DNA of 64,000 nucleotides from Eulemur rufifrons (lineage: Eukaryota > Chordata > Mammalia > Primates > Lemuridae). A model generated the notes under the pieces. It was not told the origin of the DNA, made no database searches, and worked only from the letters and a program-made list of their open reading frames with translations. Below, piece by piece: positions 10,906 to 22,039 of this stretch. Position 1 is the first letter of the stretch. Each line of letters begins with the position of its first letter. Location: positions 226,208,843 to 226,272,842 of the forward strand of contig NC_090989.1 of NCBI RefSeq assembly GCF_041146395.1, read 5' to 3'. Both the position numbers and the translations under genes were made by a program.

Positions 10906-11275
10906 TGTAACTCTGAGCTGGACATTACTGGGACTTGCCTGGGACAACTGGCAGGACTTGAATGGAATCTAAAGATGAGGTGATAATAATGTATCTATCA
11001 GTGTTTATTTTTAGGTTCTGATGATTGACTTTGGTAACGTAGGTGAATATTTCTTGTTTACAGAAAATATATACTAAAGTATTCAGGGTTGGTGGGCATG
11101 TCTGCAACATATCACAAATCGTTCATGAAAAACAGTTTTCTTGTACTATACTCAGAACTTCTAAGTTTCAAATTGTTGAGAGACAGCACATTCATATAAA
11201 CAGATGGAGAAAGATTTTTTATAAAATCAGCATCTACTGTTGATTTTTTAAATTATGAAAATATCTGAATAGATG
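10906..11275 (+). mobile_element. Old L1M 3' UTR, right part
   Basis: This continues the interrupted L1M 3' UTR: TGGGACAACTGGCAGGACTT, TGATTGACTTTGGTAACG, ATATTTCTTGTTTACAG, then TGGTGGGCATGTCTGCAAC. The order and orientation match the left part at 9580-10385. Confidence 0.7.
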
Positions 11276-11277
11276 GA

Positions 11278-12345
11278 TATTTCCTTAACAAATACATGTT
11301 TGGTTTGATATATATCTTAAACCAAAAGCCAGTATCATGCTTAATAATGAAACAGGAACAAAACAAGGATGCCTATTAGCACTACTATTATTTAGCATTG
11401 TTCTGCATTTCTAGCTAATGCAACAAGACAAGAAAAAGAGACAAGATTCAAATATTCACTTTAAAAGCTATTCAAATAAATATGAATGTGTAGCAAACTC
11501 ACCAGTTAAATAATACATACACAAAAATATGTAACTTTCCTATAAATCAAAAATAATTTGATAGAAAACACAATCCAGAATACATTCCAGTAGTAATGAA
11601 ATACCAAACTAAAAAGCAAGTAACAAATTGGGAAAATTATTTGGGATAAATATGCTTTGCACTTAAATAACTACTATACACCATTAAGAAAAATAAAAAT
11701 GCCGTAATACAAAAAGTTAATTCCCCCAAAGAAGAAATTAAAATGGCAATAGACAAATTTTAAAAGTTCAATCTCACTAGTCATTAAAATGTAAAATAAA
11801 AGAACGGAATTCCATTTATTTTTGTTCAAAGTGTCAAAGACTTTTTTTAATGAACATGGATGCAAGTATGCAGAAAAATTGGTACTCTTAAATTACTGTT
11901 GGTGGTAATGCACACTATTAATACAACTTTCCTAGAGGACAATATGACAAAACACACTACAATATTATAGTAAGCTAAAAAACCTTAAATATCCTACTTT
12001 TTAACCTAGTAATTTCACTTCCAGGAATTTATCCTTTAAAACAATATATATAAATTTAGGTCATGGATGTATATTAAAGCGTTAATTTGTGACAAAAAAC
12101 AATCAGATACAATCTAAATATCTAACAACGGGGGACTGACTGAATAAATTACAAAACTTCAATATAATTAAATATTATGTAGCAAATAAAATGATGTTGT
12201 ATGAAACATGTTAACAAAGGATTGTCCAAAGCCATTGCAAAATGCAATTAATAATACATATGCACCCCTACGCATACAAAAAAATGGTTTATATATAGCA
12301 AACTATTAATAATGGTCATTTTGCTTATTCACATTTTCCAAATTT
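11278..12345 (+). mobile_element. L1M/HAL1-like ORF2 remnant
   Basis: Degenerate reverse-transcriptase ORF2 sequence is recognisable in the sense direction: AAAGCCAGTATCATGCTTAA, AACAGGAACAAAACAAGGATG, then a segment matching the region upstream of the C terminus (TTACTGTTGGTGGTAATGC, CACTTCCAGGAATTTATCC, GGGGGACTGACTGAATAAAT). Multiple stops and frameshifts mean no function. It is a second L1 copy, independent of the preceding L1M because it lies downstream of that element's 3' end. Confidence 0.65.
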
Positions 12346-12689
12346 CCAAATATTTATTTCATAATCAGAAAAGAAGATATCACAGCTTATTAAAAAAAAT
12401 CATCTCTACAAGTACTAGATGAGTCAATAGCAATCAGTGAGAAAAAATAGTTTTTTTTCTTATCAACCATGTTCATTCTGAGACTAAAGTCTGATGCAGC
12501 TGCCAAACAACCAAGATGATGGAGGATTCTCTGGCAGAAGTAGGGAATTCAAAGCTAGGTTGGTAACAGGCCTATTTTATTTTTTGATGTTTGGACAAAG
12601 CTTGGAACATTGTGCTCAGTTTGGAGAGGTACACTTAGGGGACACTGATTCCTGGGAGAGTCCAGAGTGTTCTATGATTAACAGCTAAA
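12346..12689. other. Short unassigned stretch
   Basis: No feature is recognised. A 64-codon frame (12494-12688) has no domain or splice context and partly overlaps the L3/CR1 start. Confidence 0.35.
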
Positions 12690-12985
12690 GGAGATGAGGA
12701 GATTTAATCCACTGAAAAGAAGTATTAAGGGGAATATAAAAATGCTCTTCAAATTTCCAAATGGCTTTTCATAAGAAAGAAAAATTAGACTCGTTCTTAG
12801 TGGTTCCAAAAATAGAGCAAGGACCAATGCACAGAAATTGCCCAGATAGCACGTAGGGACAAAAAATGAGACTCACTCCACAAAGGAGGAGGAGACGAGG
12901 CACAACAGAGGTCTTCCAACAGAGGCTTCTAAAGACTCATCAGGGCTGTTTCAATGTAGAATCCAGCCTTCATAAAGGATTGTCC
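12690..12985 (+). mobile_element. L3/CR1 LINE 3' fragment
   Basis: The CR1/L3 3'-end text is readable in decayed form: TCCACTGAAAAGAAG, TTAGACTCGTTCTTAGTGG, AGAGCAAGGACCAATGCACA, then CTTCCAACAGAGGCTTCTAAA. CR1-type LINEs are ancient in amniotes, so this is one of the oldest layers in the window. Confidence 0.65.
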
Positions 12986-13002
12986 CATATATGTAGACCC
13001 TA

Positions 13003-13163
13003 AGACTTTGCAGATCAAAGTGCGGTCCTTGACTGGAGGCACTGACATCACCTAGGAGCTTGATAAAAACAGACTATTGCTCCCACCTCTAGACCTACTG
13101 AACCAGAGTCTGCATTTCTCAAGATCTCCATATAATTCATAGCACTTTAAAAAGTGGAAAGCA
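13003..13163 (+). mobile_element. MER5A-type transposon, split by a retrocopy
   Basis: Typical MER5A text is present: TTTGCAGATCAAAGTGCGG, GACATCACCTAGGAGCTTG, TCTAGACCTACTGAACCAG and GAGTCTGCATTTCTCAAG. Its 3' end (CATAGCACTTTAAAAAGTGG) contains the insertion site of the retrocopy, and the duplicated target resumes at 13953. Confidence 0.7.
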
Positions 13164-13967
13164 AAACATTTTCTTAGAACAAAAGCAGCTTCCCACTAAT
13201 GAATGGGATATGTTCTAAAAATCTATTGGTAGATGAGTTAACAACTTGCAACATACAGTAATATTAATGCTAGCTAGATTTCTAGGTTATCCTATAGTAG
13301 CTTGCTTAATCTATAATGTAGTTGAAGAAGACGACTAATTACATTTTAATCATTATTTTTTATGGGAAAATGTGTTTCCAGTTCTAACATATTAGGAAAG
13401 CATGGTTCTGCCATCAATATAGGACTTCCCCATGGGTGTAACTGTTTGTGGGTGTATGTAGACAATTAGCAGAGCTGATAGTCCTATTCTGAGAATGTTC
13501 TAAATATAAGAATAAAATAGATTAGAAAGTCAGGAATGTCAAGAGTTGCTACTCATTTACATTTTCTCCTGATCTTCATTTTGACCAAGCATAGACATTG
13601 GTAAGATCACTTATCTTTAGGGGTTTGGAACAGGTTTGTGGATACATCAAGTTTCTAATGTAAAACTTACAGATGGGGTGAATACTCTAACTTGTAAAAT
13701 AAAAAATATCTATTAATAACAAATGTACATTATTTTTTGTATAAATATTTTGCTTGTATGTTGATCTGTCACTCAGATGTACTTAACTTCACTGGACAAG
13801 CAAGGTATAAGGTTTGCCAATTTCCAAACTTTGGCAATCCAAGATTCCTAGTAGCCATTCTGGAATTGCTTTTATAGCATAATATGATAATTTTGTTATT
13901 TTAAATAAAGCTAATTTTGTTCTAAAAAAAAAAAAAATAAAAAAAAAAAAATAAAAAGTGGAAAGCA
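13149..13967 (+). pseudogene. 5'-truncated processed retrocopy of an unidentified mRNA 3' end
   Basis: The insertion body (13164-13952) has the hallmarks of L1-mediated retrotransposition. It has identical 15-bp target duplications AAAAAGTGGAAAGCA at 13149-13163 and 13953-13967, a target context TTT then AAAAA that fits the L1 endonuclease consensus, an AATAAA signal at 13904-13909, and an A-rich tail starting at 13924 with two T interruptions. The body is not an L1, Alu or LTR sequence that I recognise, and it has no long open frame. It therefore looks like the 3' UTR of a cellular mRNA, truncated at its 5' end. I cannot name the parent gene. Confidence 0.8.
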
Positions 13968-14690
13968 GATGTGGAAGATGCCCTCTGACTCACTAGCCTC
14001 TCTGTCCACTTGGGTTCTTGGGGTCTCCTGTTGTTACTCCTCTTTCACCTAATCGTGCATGACTTACTAAATATCCACTTAATTATTAGTTATTAAAGGC
14101 AGAAGACCTGAGGGTGGTTTGTGATGGAATGGGTACAATGAGCTTCCCAATCAATATAATCTGATGAACAATTACATTCCTTGTTAGTGAGAACTGGGGA
14201 TAGGAAAGATTCCACTGAAGTCCATTGACAGGTAAATGAGTCTGAATGCAGCCATGTATACTCTCCTTGGGCTCAATGAATCAGATCATGTTCCTATATG
14301 ATTTTCATTCATTAGTCCTGTCCTCTAGGGAGCAATTTTAGGCTGCCCATCCACTCTTTAGGGCTACCGGCAGAGGAGAAATGGCATTTTGCCTGCCAAG
14401 CAGCATATATGCATTCATTAGTTCCATACTCTAGGAGAGTCTATCTTTGTATAGACATAAACTTCCAACCTCCAATAGCTAATAGTCCAAAACCTCAAAG
14501 AAACGAAGAGCGGAATCATAACCAGACCTCATGTATAAGACAAAGACCAGAGTATTTAATGGCAGCTGGATGTTAAAGGATGGGAAAACCAGGCTTCACT
14601 TCCCTTGTAGCTTCATCTCCTGCCAGTCCCCAACTCACAATGTTTTTTATGCTATGGAACAACCAAACACTTCCAGTCATGCCCTCCACA
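13968..14690. other. Stretch with no recognised feature
   Basis: No repeat or gene could be assigned between the retrocopy and the following L2. Confidence 0.4.
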
Positions 14691-14699
14691 ACTTTTCTG

Positions 14700-14859
14700 T
14701 TACCTTCATCTGGAGGGCCCTTTAGACTTGTCTCTGCCTGAATGACCTCTGCTCATCCTTTAACATTCAGTACAGGCTTCACCTGCTTCTCCAGGCAGGT
14801 AGCCCACCCTCAACGTTGGCTGCATGACCCGTTTTAACCTCCATTGTATCGCGTGAGAC
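14700..14859 (+). mobile_element. L2 fragment, left part
   Basis: L2-like text is present: CTCTGCCTGAATGACCTCTG, TTTAACATTCAGTACAGGC. It appears to continue after the MER33-like insertion at about 15186. Confidence 0.5.
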
Positions 14860-15183
14860 CAGAGCCATCCAATAGAAATGTAACAGGAGCCACATAAATT
14901 TAAATTTTCTAGTAGCCATATTTTTAATAAATGAAAAAGAAACAGGTGAAATTAATTTTAAGTATGTATTATATTTAACCTGGTATATTTAAAATATTAT
15001 CATTTGAACAGGCAATCAAAACCATGTTAAAAATTATTAATTAGATATTTTTATATTCTTTTATAATGCCAACCCTTCAAAATCCACTGTGTTTTATATG
15101 TAGAGCCCATCTCAGTCTAGACCAGCCACATTCCCAGTGCTCAACAGCCACATGTGGATGGCACTATATTGGACAGTACTGCC
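14860..15183 (+). mobile_element. MER33-like hAT-Charlie transposon
   Basis: The termini and body match a MER33-type MITE: CAGAGCCATCCAATAGAAATG at the left end, AATTTTCTAGTAGCCATAT, AAGAAACAGGTGAAATTAAT, and at the right end CAGCCACATGTGGATGGCAC followed by TTGGACAGTACTG. The ends form short CAG/CTG inverted termini. No intact 8-bp duplication is obvious. Confidence 0.65.
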
Positions 15184-15185
15184 TT

Positions 15186-15345
15186 ACAGTTAAATAATCA
15201 ACTTAGGGGTTTGCCTTCCTACGACAAGGTATGCTGCTCAAGGGCAAGGTCAATATCATATTTGCAGTATCATCAGCACCTCCTCCGTGCCTGGCGGATA
15301 TTAAGCGCTCACTAAATGCTTGCTGAACTGAGCTGACCTGGAGAT
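15186..15345 (+). mobile_element. L2 LINE 3' end, right part
   Basis: The L2 terminus is readable: GCTGCTCAAGGGCAAGGTC, TCATCAGCACCTCCTCCGTG, then CTCACTAAATGCTTGCTGAA. Confidence 0.6.
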
Positions 15346-15374
15346 ATTTTGAGAGAAGGTGAAATTTTAGCCAG

Positions 15375-15572
15375 TGCTCAAATGAAGAGCAGCTTATACA
15401 TACTAACAATAACTATGGTGATAAAAATAATAATATTAATATTTTTCTTAAACTATTTTCTATGCTCACAATGACTCTATATGCTACATACCATTACTAC
15501 CTCCATTTTATGAATAAAGAAACTTTTCCAAAATCATACAGCTACTAAGTGTAAGAGGCAGGACTTACTGAA
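15375..15572 (+). repeat. MIR SINE
   Basis: An AATAATAATATTAATA stretch is followed by MIR core text: CTCACAATGACTCTATATGC, CCTCCATTTTATGAATAAAG, then CATACAGCTACTAAGTG and AGAGGCAGGACTTACTG. Confidence 0.65.
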
Positions 15573-16190
15573 ATAGAGAAAAACAAAGTAAATAACATTA
15601 ATTACATACACACACTCACCCCCTACACAAAAAGTTGAAAATAAACCATATTCACAGATATTAAAAGCCTCCTCCAATAGGTAAGCCTTCGCCTGGATCT
15701 CATTTACCAACCCCTACGGCATCTTTTCAGAGATTGGTCATCTGCTGGGTTCTCCCTTATGCAGAGTTGTACCTGTTTACAAATTTCTGAACCAGCCACT
15801 CCTGGCTTGATATTTGATGTCTTTCATACTCACCTTCTATGTTGTTTGACTCTGCCTGTCTTGTCAAAATGGCAGCGCTGTTCACAAACCACTCCAGTGA
15901 ATAGTCACTTTTCTCAGTGCCTCATCTTCTCCCAGAATATTAAGAAAGAGTGGTGCATAAACTGCTTCCCACCCCCCGCCGCCCCCAGAGGATCCCACTG
16001 TGTTGCTTGCAGGGCCTGTGAGGGAGGAAAGCAATAATTGTTGGCGTGTGCTTTTGTTTAAGGGAACTGGGCTGAATGTGCCTCAAAAAAATGATGCAGA
16101 TTTTAATTTTTTTTTTTTTTTGGTGTACAAAAATTCCATTATCTGTAAACCACAGGAACCAGAACCACATCTGGCAAGGGAAATAAAGCT
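15573..16190. other. Stretch with no recognised feature
   Basis: A C-rich patch (CCACCCCCCGCCGCCCCCAG, 15968-15987) and a T14 run near 16110 are visible. No gene or family is assigned. Confidence 0.4.
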
Positions 16191-16194
16191 GGAG

Positions 16195-16440
16195 ATGTAA
16201 GGAAAGAATAGATTAGGAGAAGCCTGGAAAACAGGCAGCCGAGTTTAGATTTGATGTGGTGGGAAATAAAGATCCCTCGGGGGTTTCTGAGCATGGGAGT
16301 GACGTGATGAAAACAGTGATTAAAGAAGATGAAATACAAGCAGGACAAATTGAAGGGAGAGGCTAGAATCTGAGAGGAAGCAATAATCCAGGCCCCCAGG
16401 GAGGAGGCGAGAGCAAGGGTATTTATCAGCAAAGAGGTCC
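16195..16440 (-). mobile_element. L2 LINE internal fragment, antisense
   Basis: Plus-strand text is the reverse complement of L2: CTGAGCATGGGAGTGACGTG, AAATTGAAGGGAGAGGC, AGCAATAATCCAGGC and GGAGGCGAGAGCAAGGG. Confidence 0.6.
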
Positions 16441-17540
16441 AGGATCCTGTCCAACTTAATTAACATATGCACACCCCTCATTCACTTTACTACCAAGTTA
16501 CTACCCAGGTTTCTGGTGGTTTCCTTTTTTTTTTTTTTTTTAATTTATGCTTTTACTTTATTTGAGAAAGCAAAAATAAAACCATGAGGAACCAGATATT
16601 TTCATTAAAATGATAATGAAATTTCATCTCTGTGAATATAAAGGTTTCACTGAGTTCCCTGCTGAGCAAATGAGCTTTATCGTAAGCACGTGGAACAGTT
16701 TCTTGGGCAGAAATGGATTTTAGAAAAATTTATATTAGGCCTTTATTCACAGAATAAACTAACACAATGAATACAAAATCATTCTTAAAGCAGCTTCATG
16801 CAGATGAAGATCATGTGACAGAATAGAAATGGCTGCCCTCAAAGGACAGCTCCAGCCAAGAGTGCTCCTGACCCAACACCCTACGGGGACCCTAAATGCA
16901 TCCCATCCAAGGCAACTTCTATAACGGCAGGAGGAGTAGGCCCACCCTTGAATTAACTAACTCCAACTCAGGAAATCTTACACCATAAGCCATCACGTTC
17001 TTTAATTCTGGCTGCAATTTTAAATGGTCAAGAGACTTAAAAATTATCTTCATTCAAGTTTAGATCTGGAAAGAGCCTTGGAGAACATCTCTAAAACCAC
17101 AGTTTAAGAATATTTTTAAGCTGCACGAGGTTTTTGCCAATTAAATCTGATGGAAATACAATGGATCAATATTAACATGGGGCTCTTCCGAGTGAACTGG
17201 AGTGAAAGGCCCAGATCTCCACCTACTACTCATTCTCTCCCCGTCCCCGTCCCCACCGCCACCCCCCAACTTACACATACTGTGGGAGACCCTAACACTC
17301 TCCCTGGGACCCTGAGCCTGCAGAGAAAAAGAGTTTGCAAATACTGAAGAGTCTACTATTTTGTGTGTGGCTTCTTGTGACAGATGAAAAAACTGAAGCT
17401 CAGAAAGCTTAAAACAGGCCTTGTATTTGCAGCCATATAACCTGGTTACTAAATAACCTGGAAAACCCCCTTCTAGAAATACGTTGAATACTAGCTAAAT
17501 ACAATTATCCATTTAACCGCACAAAATGAACTCACAAACT
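16441..17540. other. Long stretch with no recognised feature
   Basis: A T17 run at about 16526-16542 could be the tail of an antisense retroelement, but the sequence after it (16543-16800) matches nothing I know. No gene is assigned. Confidence 0.4.
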
Positions 17541-17544
17541 CACC

Positions 17545-18410
17545 AGTTTGAAAATGGGCATGGCTAATAACCCCGCAAGTCCATGTCTAGGTATGTATCC
17601 CATAATAGTGTTTTTCAAATCAGCAGTGAAGATGCATCATTAGGTCGTGGAATCACTTTCATAAATTGCAATCAGCATACACAAACACACACACACATAT
17701 ATACACATACACACACACATATACAGGGGTATGAAATAAACTAGACTACACTGGATTAGAATTAAATAGGAAATAAAGGTAAGTATTATTTTGAGAGAGT
17801 TTTGTTCCATATATATGTGCACGCATACACATAAATATAGCACATATATATGCTGGGTTTCCATGCAAAGTATATCTTTAACTGTACATATGGACAAAAC
17901 ATTTTGGAAAAATACTATCTTAGAGAAGCTTTTGTATGTTAGGACAAGGAAACGTACAAGAACACTCACTGAAGCATTGTTTATAATAGTGCAAAATTAG
18001 AAGCAATTTAAGTGCTTGTAAACAGGAGAATGAATAAATATATAGTGGTCTGCTCATGAAACATTATACCACAGAGCAGATCAAATGAATGAACTAGAGC
18101 TAACTTGCTGAAATCTATCACTGAATTTTAAAAAAGCAAGTTGCAGAATGATAAGTACATTGTGTTTCCGTTTATTTAAAGTTTTAAAACATGCAAAACA
18201 ACAGTACATATTGTTGAAAGATGCACATGTACTCAGAGAAAGTATGAAAGCATGCAAATTCAAGACAGTGCTTATCTCTGGGGTGGGAGAAGGGGAAATG
18301 GGATTAAGAAGAAGTCCACAAAGAACTTCAACTATGTCCTAAGTAAACTTGTCAAAATGTTATTACACAATTGCCTCAAACAGGATAGGTGGCACACAGA
18401 GTTTTGTTAT
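17545..18410 (+). mobile_element. L1M ORF2 end / 3' UTR remnant
   Basis: Sense L1M text is present: GCAAGTCCATGTCTAGGTAT, CTGAAGCATTGTTTATAATAG, AATGAATGAACTAGAGC, AAAGTTTTAAAACATGCAAAAC, CAGTGCTTATCTCTGGGG. A CA/TA microsatellite (17674-17725) has grown inside it. No intact frame remains. Confidence 0.6.
17674..17725 (+). repeat. (CA)n/(TA)n microsatellite
   Basis: It comprises ACACAAACACACACACACAT, then ATATACACATACACACACAC and ATATACAG. Confidence 0.85.
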
Positions 18411-18479
18411 TCTATTTTTTTTTTATTAAAAAAAAATGGGGGGTTTTGGTCACAGGTACTACCCTGAGGTCAAACAGTT

Positions 18480-19500
18480 GATTGGTGCAGATTCTGGACT
18501 AAACCCAGGGGCAGATCCTAATTGATTCCTAGTCCTGGCTCCCGAATGATGATCGTTTTACAAGTTGAAGGATTTGCATCATTTTAGCCTCAGTCTTAGT
18601 CATTTATTTTTACCTGAAACATAATGTTCCCCACAGTCCACCAAGGCCACATCTATTCTGGCCAAAAATAGCACAAAGCACATTTGCTTTTGTGAAGGCT
18701 GAGCTGTTACTTCAGGTTGTCACTTGGCTCTGGTTTCCAGCTTCACTCGTGTATTAGCAACAAAACGCTAAGCCACTGAAAGGTCAGTAGAGACTTGATC
18801 TAAACATGCAAAAAATACAAGCAAAAGAAAGAGAGGGGAAAAAAAACACAAAAGGGAGAAAGAAAGGAAGGAAAACCAGCCTTGAATGAGGAAATAGACA
18901 AATACAAAAGGCGATCACATTAAAATCATAATACTGCTAAGAAACCATGAAACAAGCATGGGGTGTATTTTAGATGATGGGAGTAACTTGAAATAGTAGC
19001 ATTTTTATAGCTTATGATCACAAACACATAATCTAACAGGATGGGGTTCGTTACTTTTTTTTTAAGTCTATCTTAAGACAAAAACAACAAGACAAATGAT
19101 GCGTTGGCTGCAGAATCTTAACACAGCGAGATTTATGGTGCTTTGGAAAAGTGCGGGGCAGTGGTTTTAATCATTGGCTCCTTTACACGCTTCGAGTTAC
19201 ATAAGAGGCTCTTACTTCTGTTTCTTCTTTTGGACTAAATACATAATCATACCCTCCAGGTGTCAGCTTTAGCTTTTCAGGTGGGCAAGCAAAAGCCTTC
19301 TCCTTTGGAGGGGGTGATGCTGGCAGAAAATGAAGATAACCCTTGTAGTATAGGGCCCAGAACAGATCATTCCCCAGAGTAAAGAAGTAAACTGTGTGAT
19401 TGTGTCTTTCGGATACTTTTCACCCTGGCATGCCCACCTGTGTTCATGATCTCTGCTGGGGAACACTCAGCTCTCTGATAGAATTCCTTCAGTTATATTA
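18480..19500. other. Long stretch with no recognised repeat
   Basis: The segment contains no repeat that I can assign and no coding evidence. The 18580-18790 part is of more balanced composition than its neighbours and might be conserved non-coding sequence, but this cannot be judged from one genome. Confidence 0.4.
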
Positions 19501-19504
19501 AGAC

Positions 19505-19740
19505 CAAATACAGCAACAACTAACATTTATTGAGTGCTTACTCTGCTAAGTGCTTTATCTTATTTTGTTTTCACCACCTTCCCAGGAAGGTATTACTAGA
19601 CCCATTTTACAGATGAAAAAAATTGAGACACAGGAGGGTTAAGTAAACACCTCAGGTCACTCAGAATAAGTGGTAGAACCAGGATTTGAACTAGCCAGCT
19701 GATTGTAACAGCTTGGGCTTTCAAATGCCACACAATGTCC
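19505..19740 (+). repeat. MIR SINE, near full length
   Basis: Clear MIR text is present in order: CTAACATTTATTGAGTGCTT, TGCTAAGTGCTTTATCTTAT, CCCAGGAAGGTATTACTAG, CCCATTTTACAGATGAAAA, then AGGGTTAAGTAAACACCTC, GGTCACTCAGAATAAGTGG, AACCAGGATTTGAACTAGC. Confidence 0.85.
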
Positions 19741-20084
19741 AGGAGGTGGTATTTAAAACAAGTAGAGGCAGCAACTGAGATGACAGCACCAACTTATATT
19801 AGCAGCCACAGGGCCCCTGCTTCAGCTACAGAGGCTCTAAGAGGAAAGTACTGACATTTCTCTCACACCAATGAAGGTGAGGTGCTTCACAAAAAATCAG
19901 ATTCCTTCGCTTAGAGTTTCCAGCAACCCAGAATACCTGCTTCCAGAATGGAGTAGAGACTTTTCAGCGTGCTTATATATCTTGCCCTACCTAAGTTATG
20001 GCTAATTTCTGCTATGCCCTCAACCCCCAGGGAATAAAAATAGAGAAGCACTTGGAAATGATATTGGATAAAAGTCAGAAGTCT
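19741..20084. other. Short unassigned stretch
   Basis: Nothing recognisable. Confidence 0.35.
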
Positions 20085-20225
20085 TAAATCTGAGTCCAGT
20101 ATTACCATTTAGTACCTAAATGGATTTAGTTTTTCCGGGGCTCATTTTCCTCTTGTGTATAATGAGAAAAATAATGCTTAGTACATAGAGTGGTAAGAGT
20201 CAAATCAGATAGAGGCACAGAATTT
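20085..20225 (-). repeat. MIR SINE fragment, antisense
   Basis: The reverse complement of MIR is readable: AATCTGAGTCCAGTATTACC, GGGGCTCATTTTCCTCTTGT, GTATAATGAGAAAAATAATG. Confidence 0.6.
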
Positions 20226-20349
20226 TGATGGTACACATTGTTGACACACGAGGATTTCTTTTTCCTTTGTTCATAAGTCAAAGAGCACATTACAACAAAA
20301 TGCTATAAACATCTATGACAGACACACGTGAATCCCAAAGAGCTTTATT

Positions 20350-20470
20350 ACACAGTATTATTGCTAACCTTGGTCAGGTCATTTTTCCTTTTTTTTTTTT
20401 TTCCCCCTATCTGTAAGAGAAGGGGTGTCAATCACTATGATCCCTATCAACTTTCATATTTTGTGTTTTT
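20350..20470 (-). repeat. MIR SINE fragment, antisense, with T14 expansion
   Basis: CTAACCTTGGTCAGGTCATT is followed by a long T run replacing the usual short one, then CCTATCTGTAAGAGAAGGGG. This is the reverse complement of MIR. Confidence 0.55.
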
Positions 20471-21405
20471 GATTCCCAGGTCTAGGAGAAGCAACCTGAC
20501 TCTCCTAAGGTGAACAATCACATTCCAAACATCCCACAAATCACACAGGACCACCAAAGGAAATCCAACACCTAATACAATCATAGTGGTTCCAACTGCC
20601 CCCAAGTTCAAGTGGTAGAAAAGAGAGAACTGGATTCTCTACCAGAAGAGCTGGGTGGATATACAGTTTAGCAGGCAACCTGCTAGAAGTGGGGGTGGTG
20701 GCATTCCAACACTTGTTCTGGGTAATGCCAGACACATGAGAAATGCAGGACAGGATGACCTTTGAGGGAGCTTTTAGCCCTGTGATCTCCATGTGACTGG
20801 TTCACTGATAAGCATCACTTGATAGTGATGCCGGGTAAGACCAGCCTCAGCAGGCTGGGAGCCACAGCCGAGGGCCCTTGAAGGCTTTTTGATTCTCTGC
20901 ATGGGCCTCTGCACGGGTCTCTCCATGGGCGGGGGGCTCTCAAGCACTAGACGCATCGACCGTGGCAGCTATAGTTTGAGCGGGTGACTAGAGCACGGTC
21001 CTGAAGCAGCTGTGTGCCAGCTGAATGCTCTGCTAGTTCCTCCAGCACAGGGCTGACCCCATTCCCAGGGAAGCTAGCCCTGACAGCTCAGGGGGAAGCC
21101 AGCCCCTTGGGAGCCAAGGTGCTGGGGCTGGGAATGATAGATCCATTCTCAAAGGGAAAGGACAGAGGGGATCGGTCACTTGGTCAGAGTCCACTCCCTA
21201 GACCATCCCTTGGCAGCCCCGTCCCCTGGGCTCCGAAAGCCTGAAGCAGATGATAAGACAACTCATCTGTGCAACACAGAGCCCAGTCACAAGCCCCAAG
21301 ACCCATCATGATTCCAGTAAGCCAAGTTGTTGGCATATTACAATGAGACGAGTGTGGGCGGCCTCCCCAACCCCGTGCAGGGGACACCCGCTAACAGTTC
21401 ATTCT
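20471..21405. other. GC-richer stretch with no recognised gene
   Basis: About 20820-21240 is clearly more GC-rich and has a loose cluster of CpGs around 20925-20995. I see no open frame with recognisable protein content and no repeat family. Confidence 0.4.
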
Positions 21406-21409
21406 GTGT

Positions 21410-21790
21410 CCCCAGTGGGCCGAGCTCATTCCTGCCTCAAGGCCTCCGCACTGGCTGTTCCCTCCTGAAAGGCTTGGCCCTCAGGCTCACACAGCAGGCT
21501 CCCTTCTGCAATTTAAGTTGCATTTCAAATATCACTTTCTTAGGCCTTCCATGACACAGCCTCCCTCCACCCTCTATTGCAACACCCTATTTTGTGTTTC
21601 TTATAGAGCTTCTTATTAGCTGAAGAGATCCTGTTCATTTCTTTTTCATGTTTATTGTTGATTTTTCCCTTATAGAATATTAGTTCAGTGAGAGCCAAGA
21701 TTCTCTCCGTCTTTATCCAACTATCCCTAGCTCCTAGAAAAAATACCAAACACATGATGAGGGACCAATCAATATCAGTAAAATTAATTA
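21410..21790 (+). mobile_element. L2 LINE 3' fragment
   Basis: L2 text is present: CATTCCTGCCTCAAGGCCTC, CGCACTGGCTGTTCCCTCCT, TCTTAGGCCTTCCATGACAC, AATATTAGTTCAGTGAGAGC, CAACTATCCCTAGCTCCTAG. It ends in an AATTAATT-rich tail. Confidence 0.7.
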
Positions 21791-22039
21791 GTTAATTAAT
21801 GGTATCTAGGACAGGTGTGTAGTGGCACGAACAGGGTTTCCCTCTCTGTGCTCTGCAGTAGTGGTGAGATTTCAAGGCTCTCAGGTGGTGTTGGTGGTCA
21901 CTTTTGACTATCTCACCATTTTAGGAGCCATCTCCTCTTCTTCTATCCTATTAAAGATCTGCGAATCACTCTCTGAGCCAGGAGTTGGCTCCTGGCACCC
22001 ACGTTTTTACTACAAAACTTTTTCACTTAGGAATGCTTT

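Noticed and set aside
18411..18435. T10-A-T-T-A9 hairpin-like sequence
   Set aside because: It arises from adjoining T and A homopolymers. No stable GC-containing stem is present.
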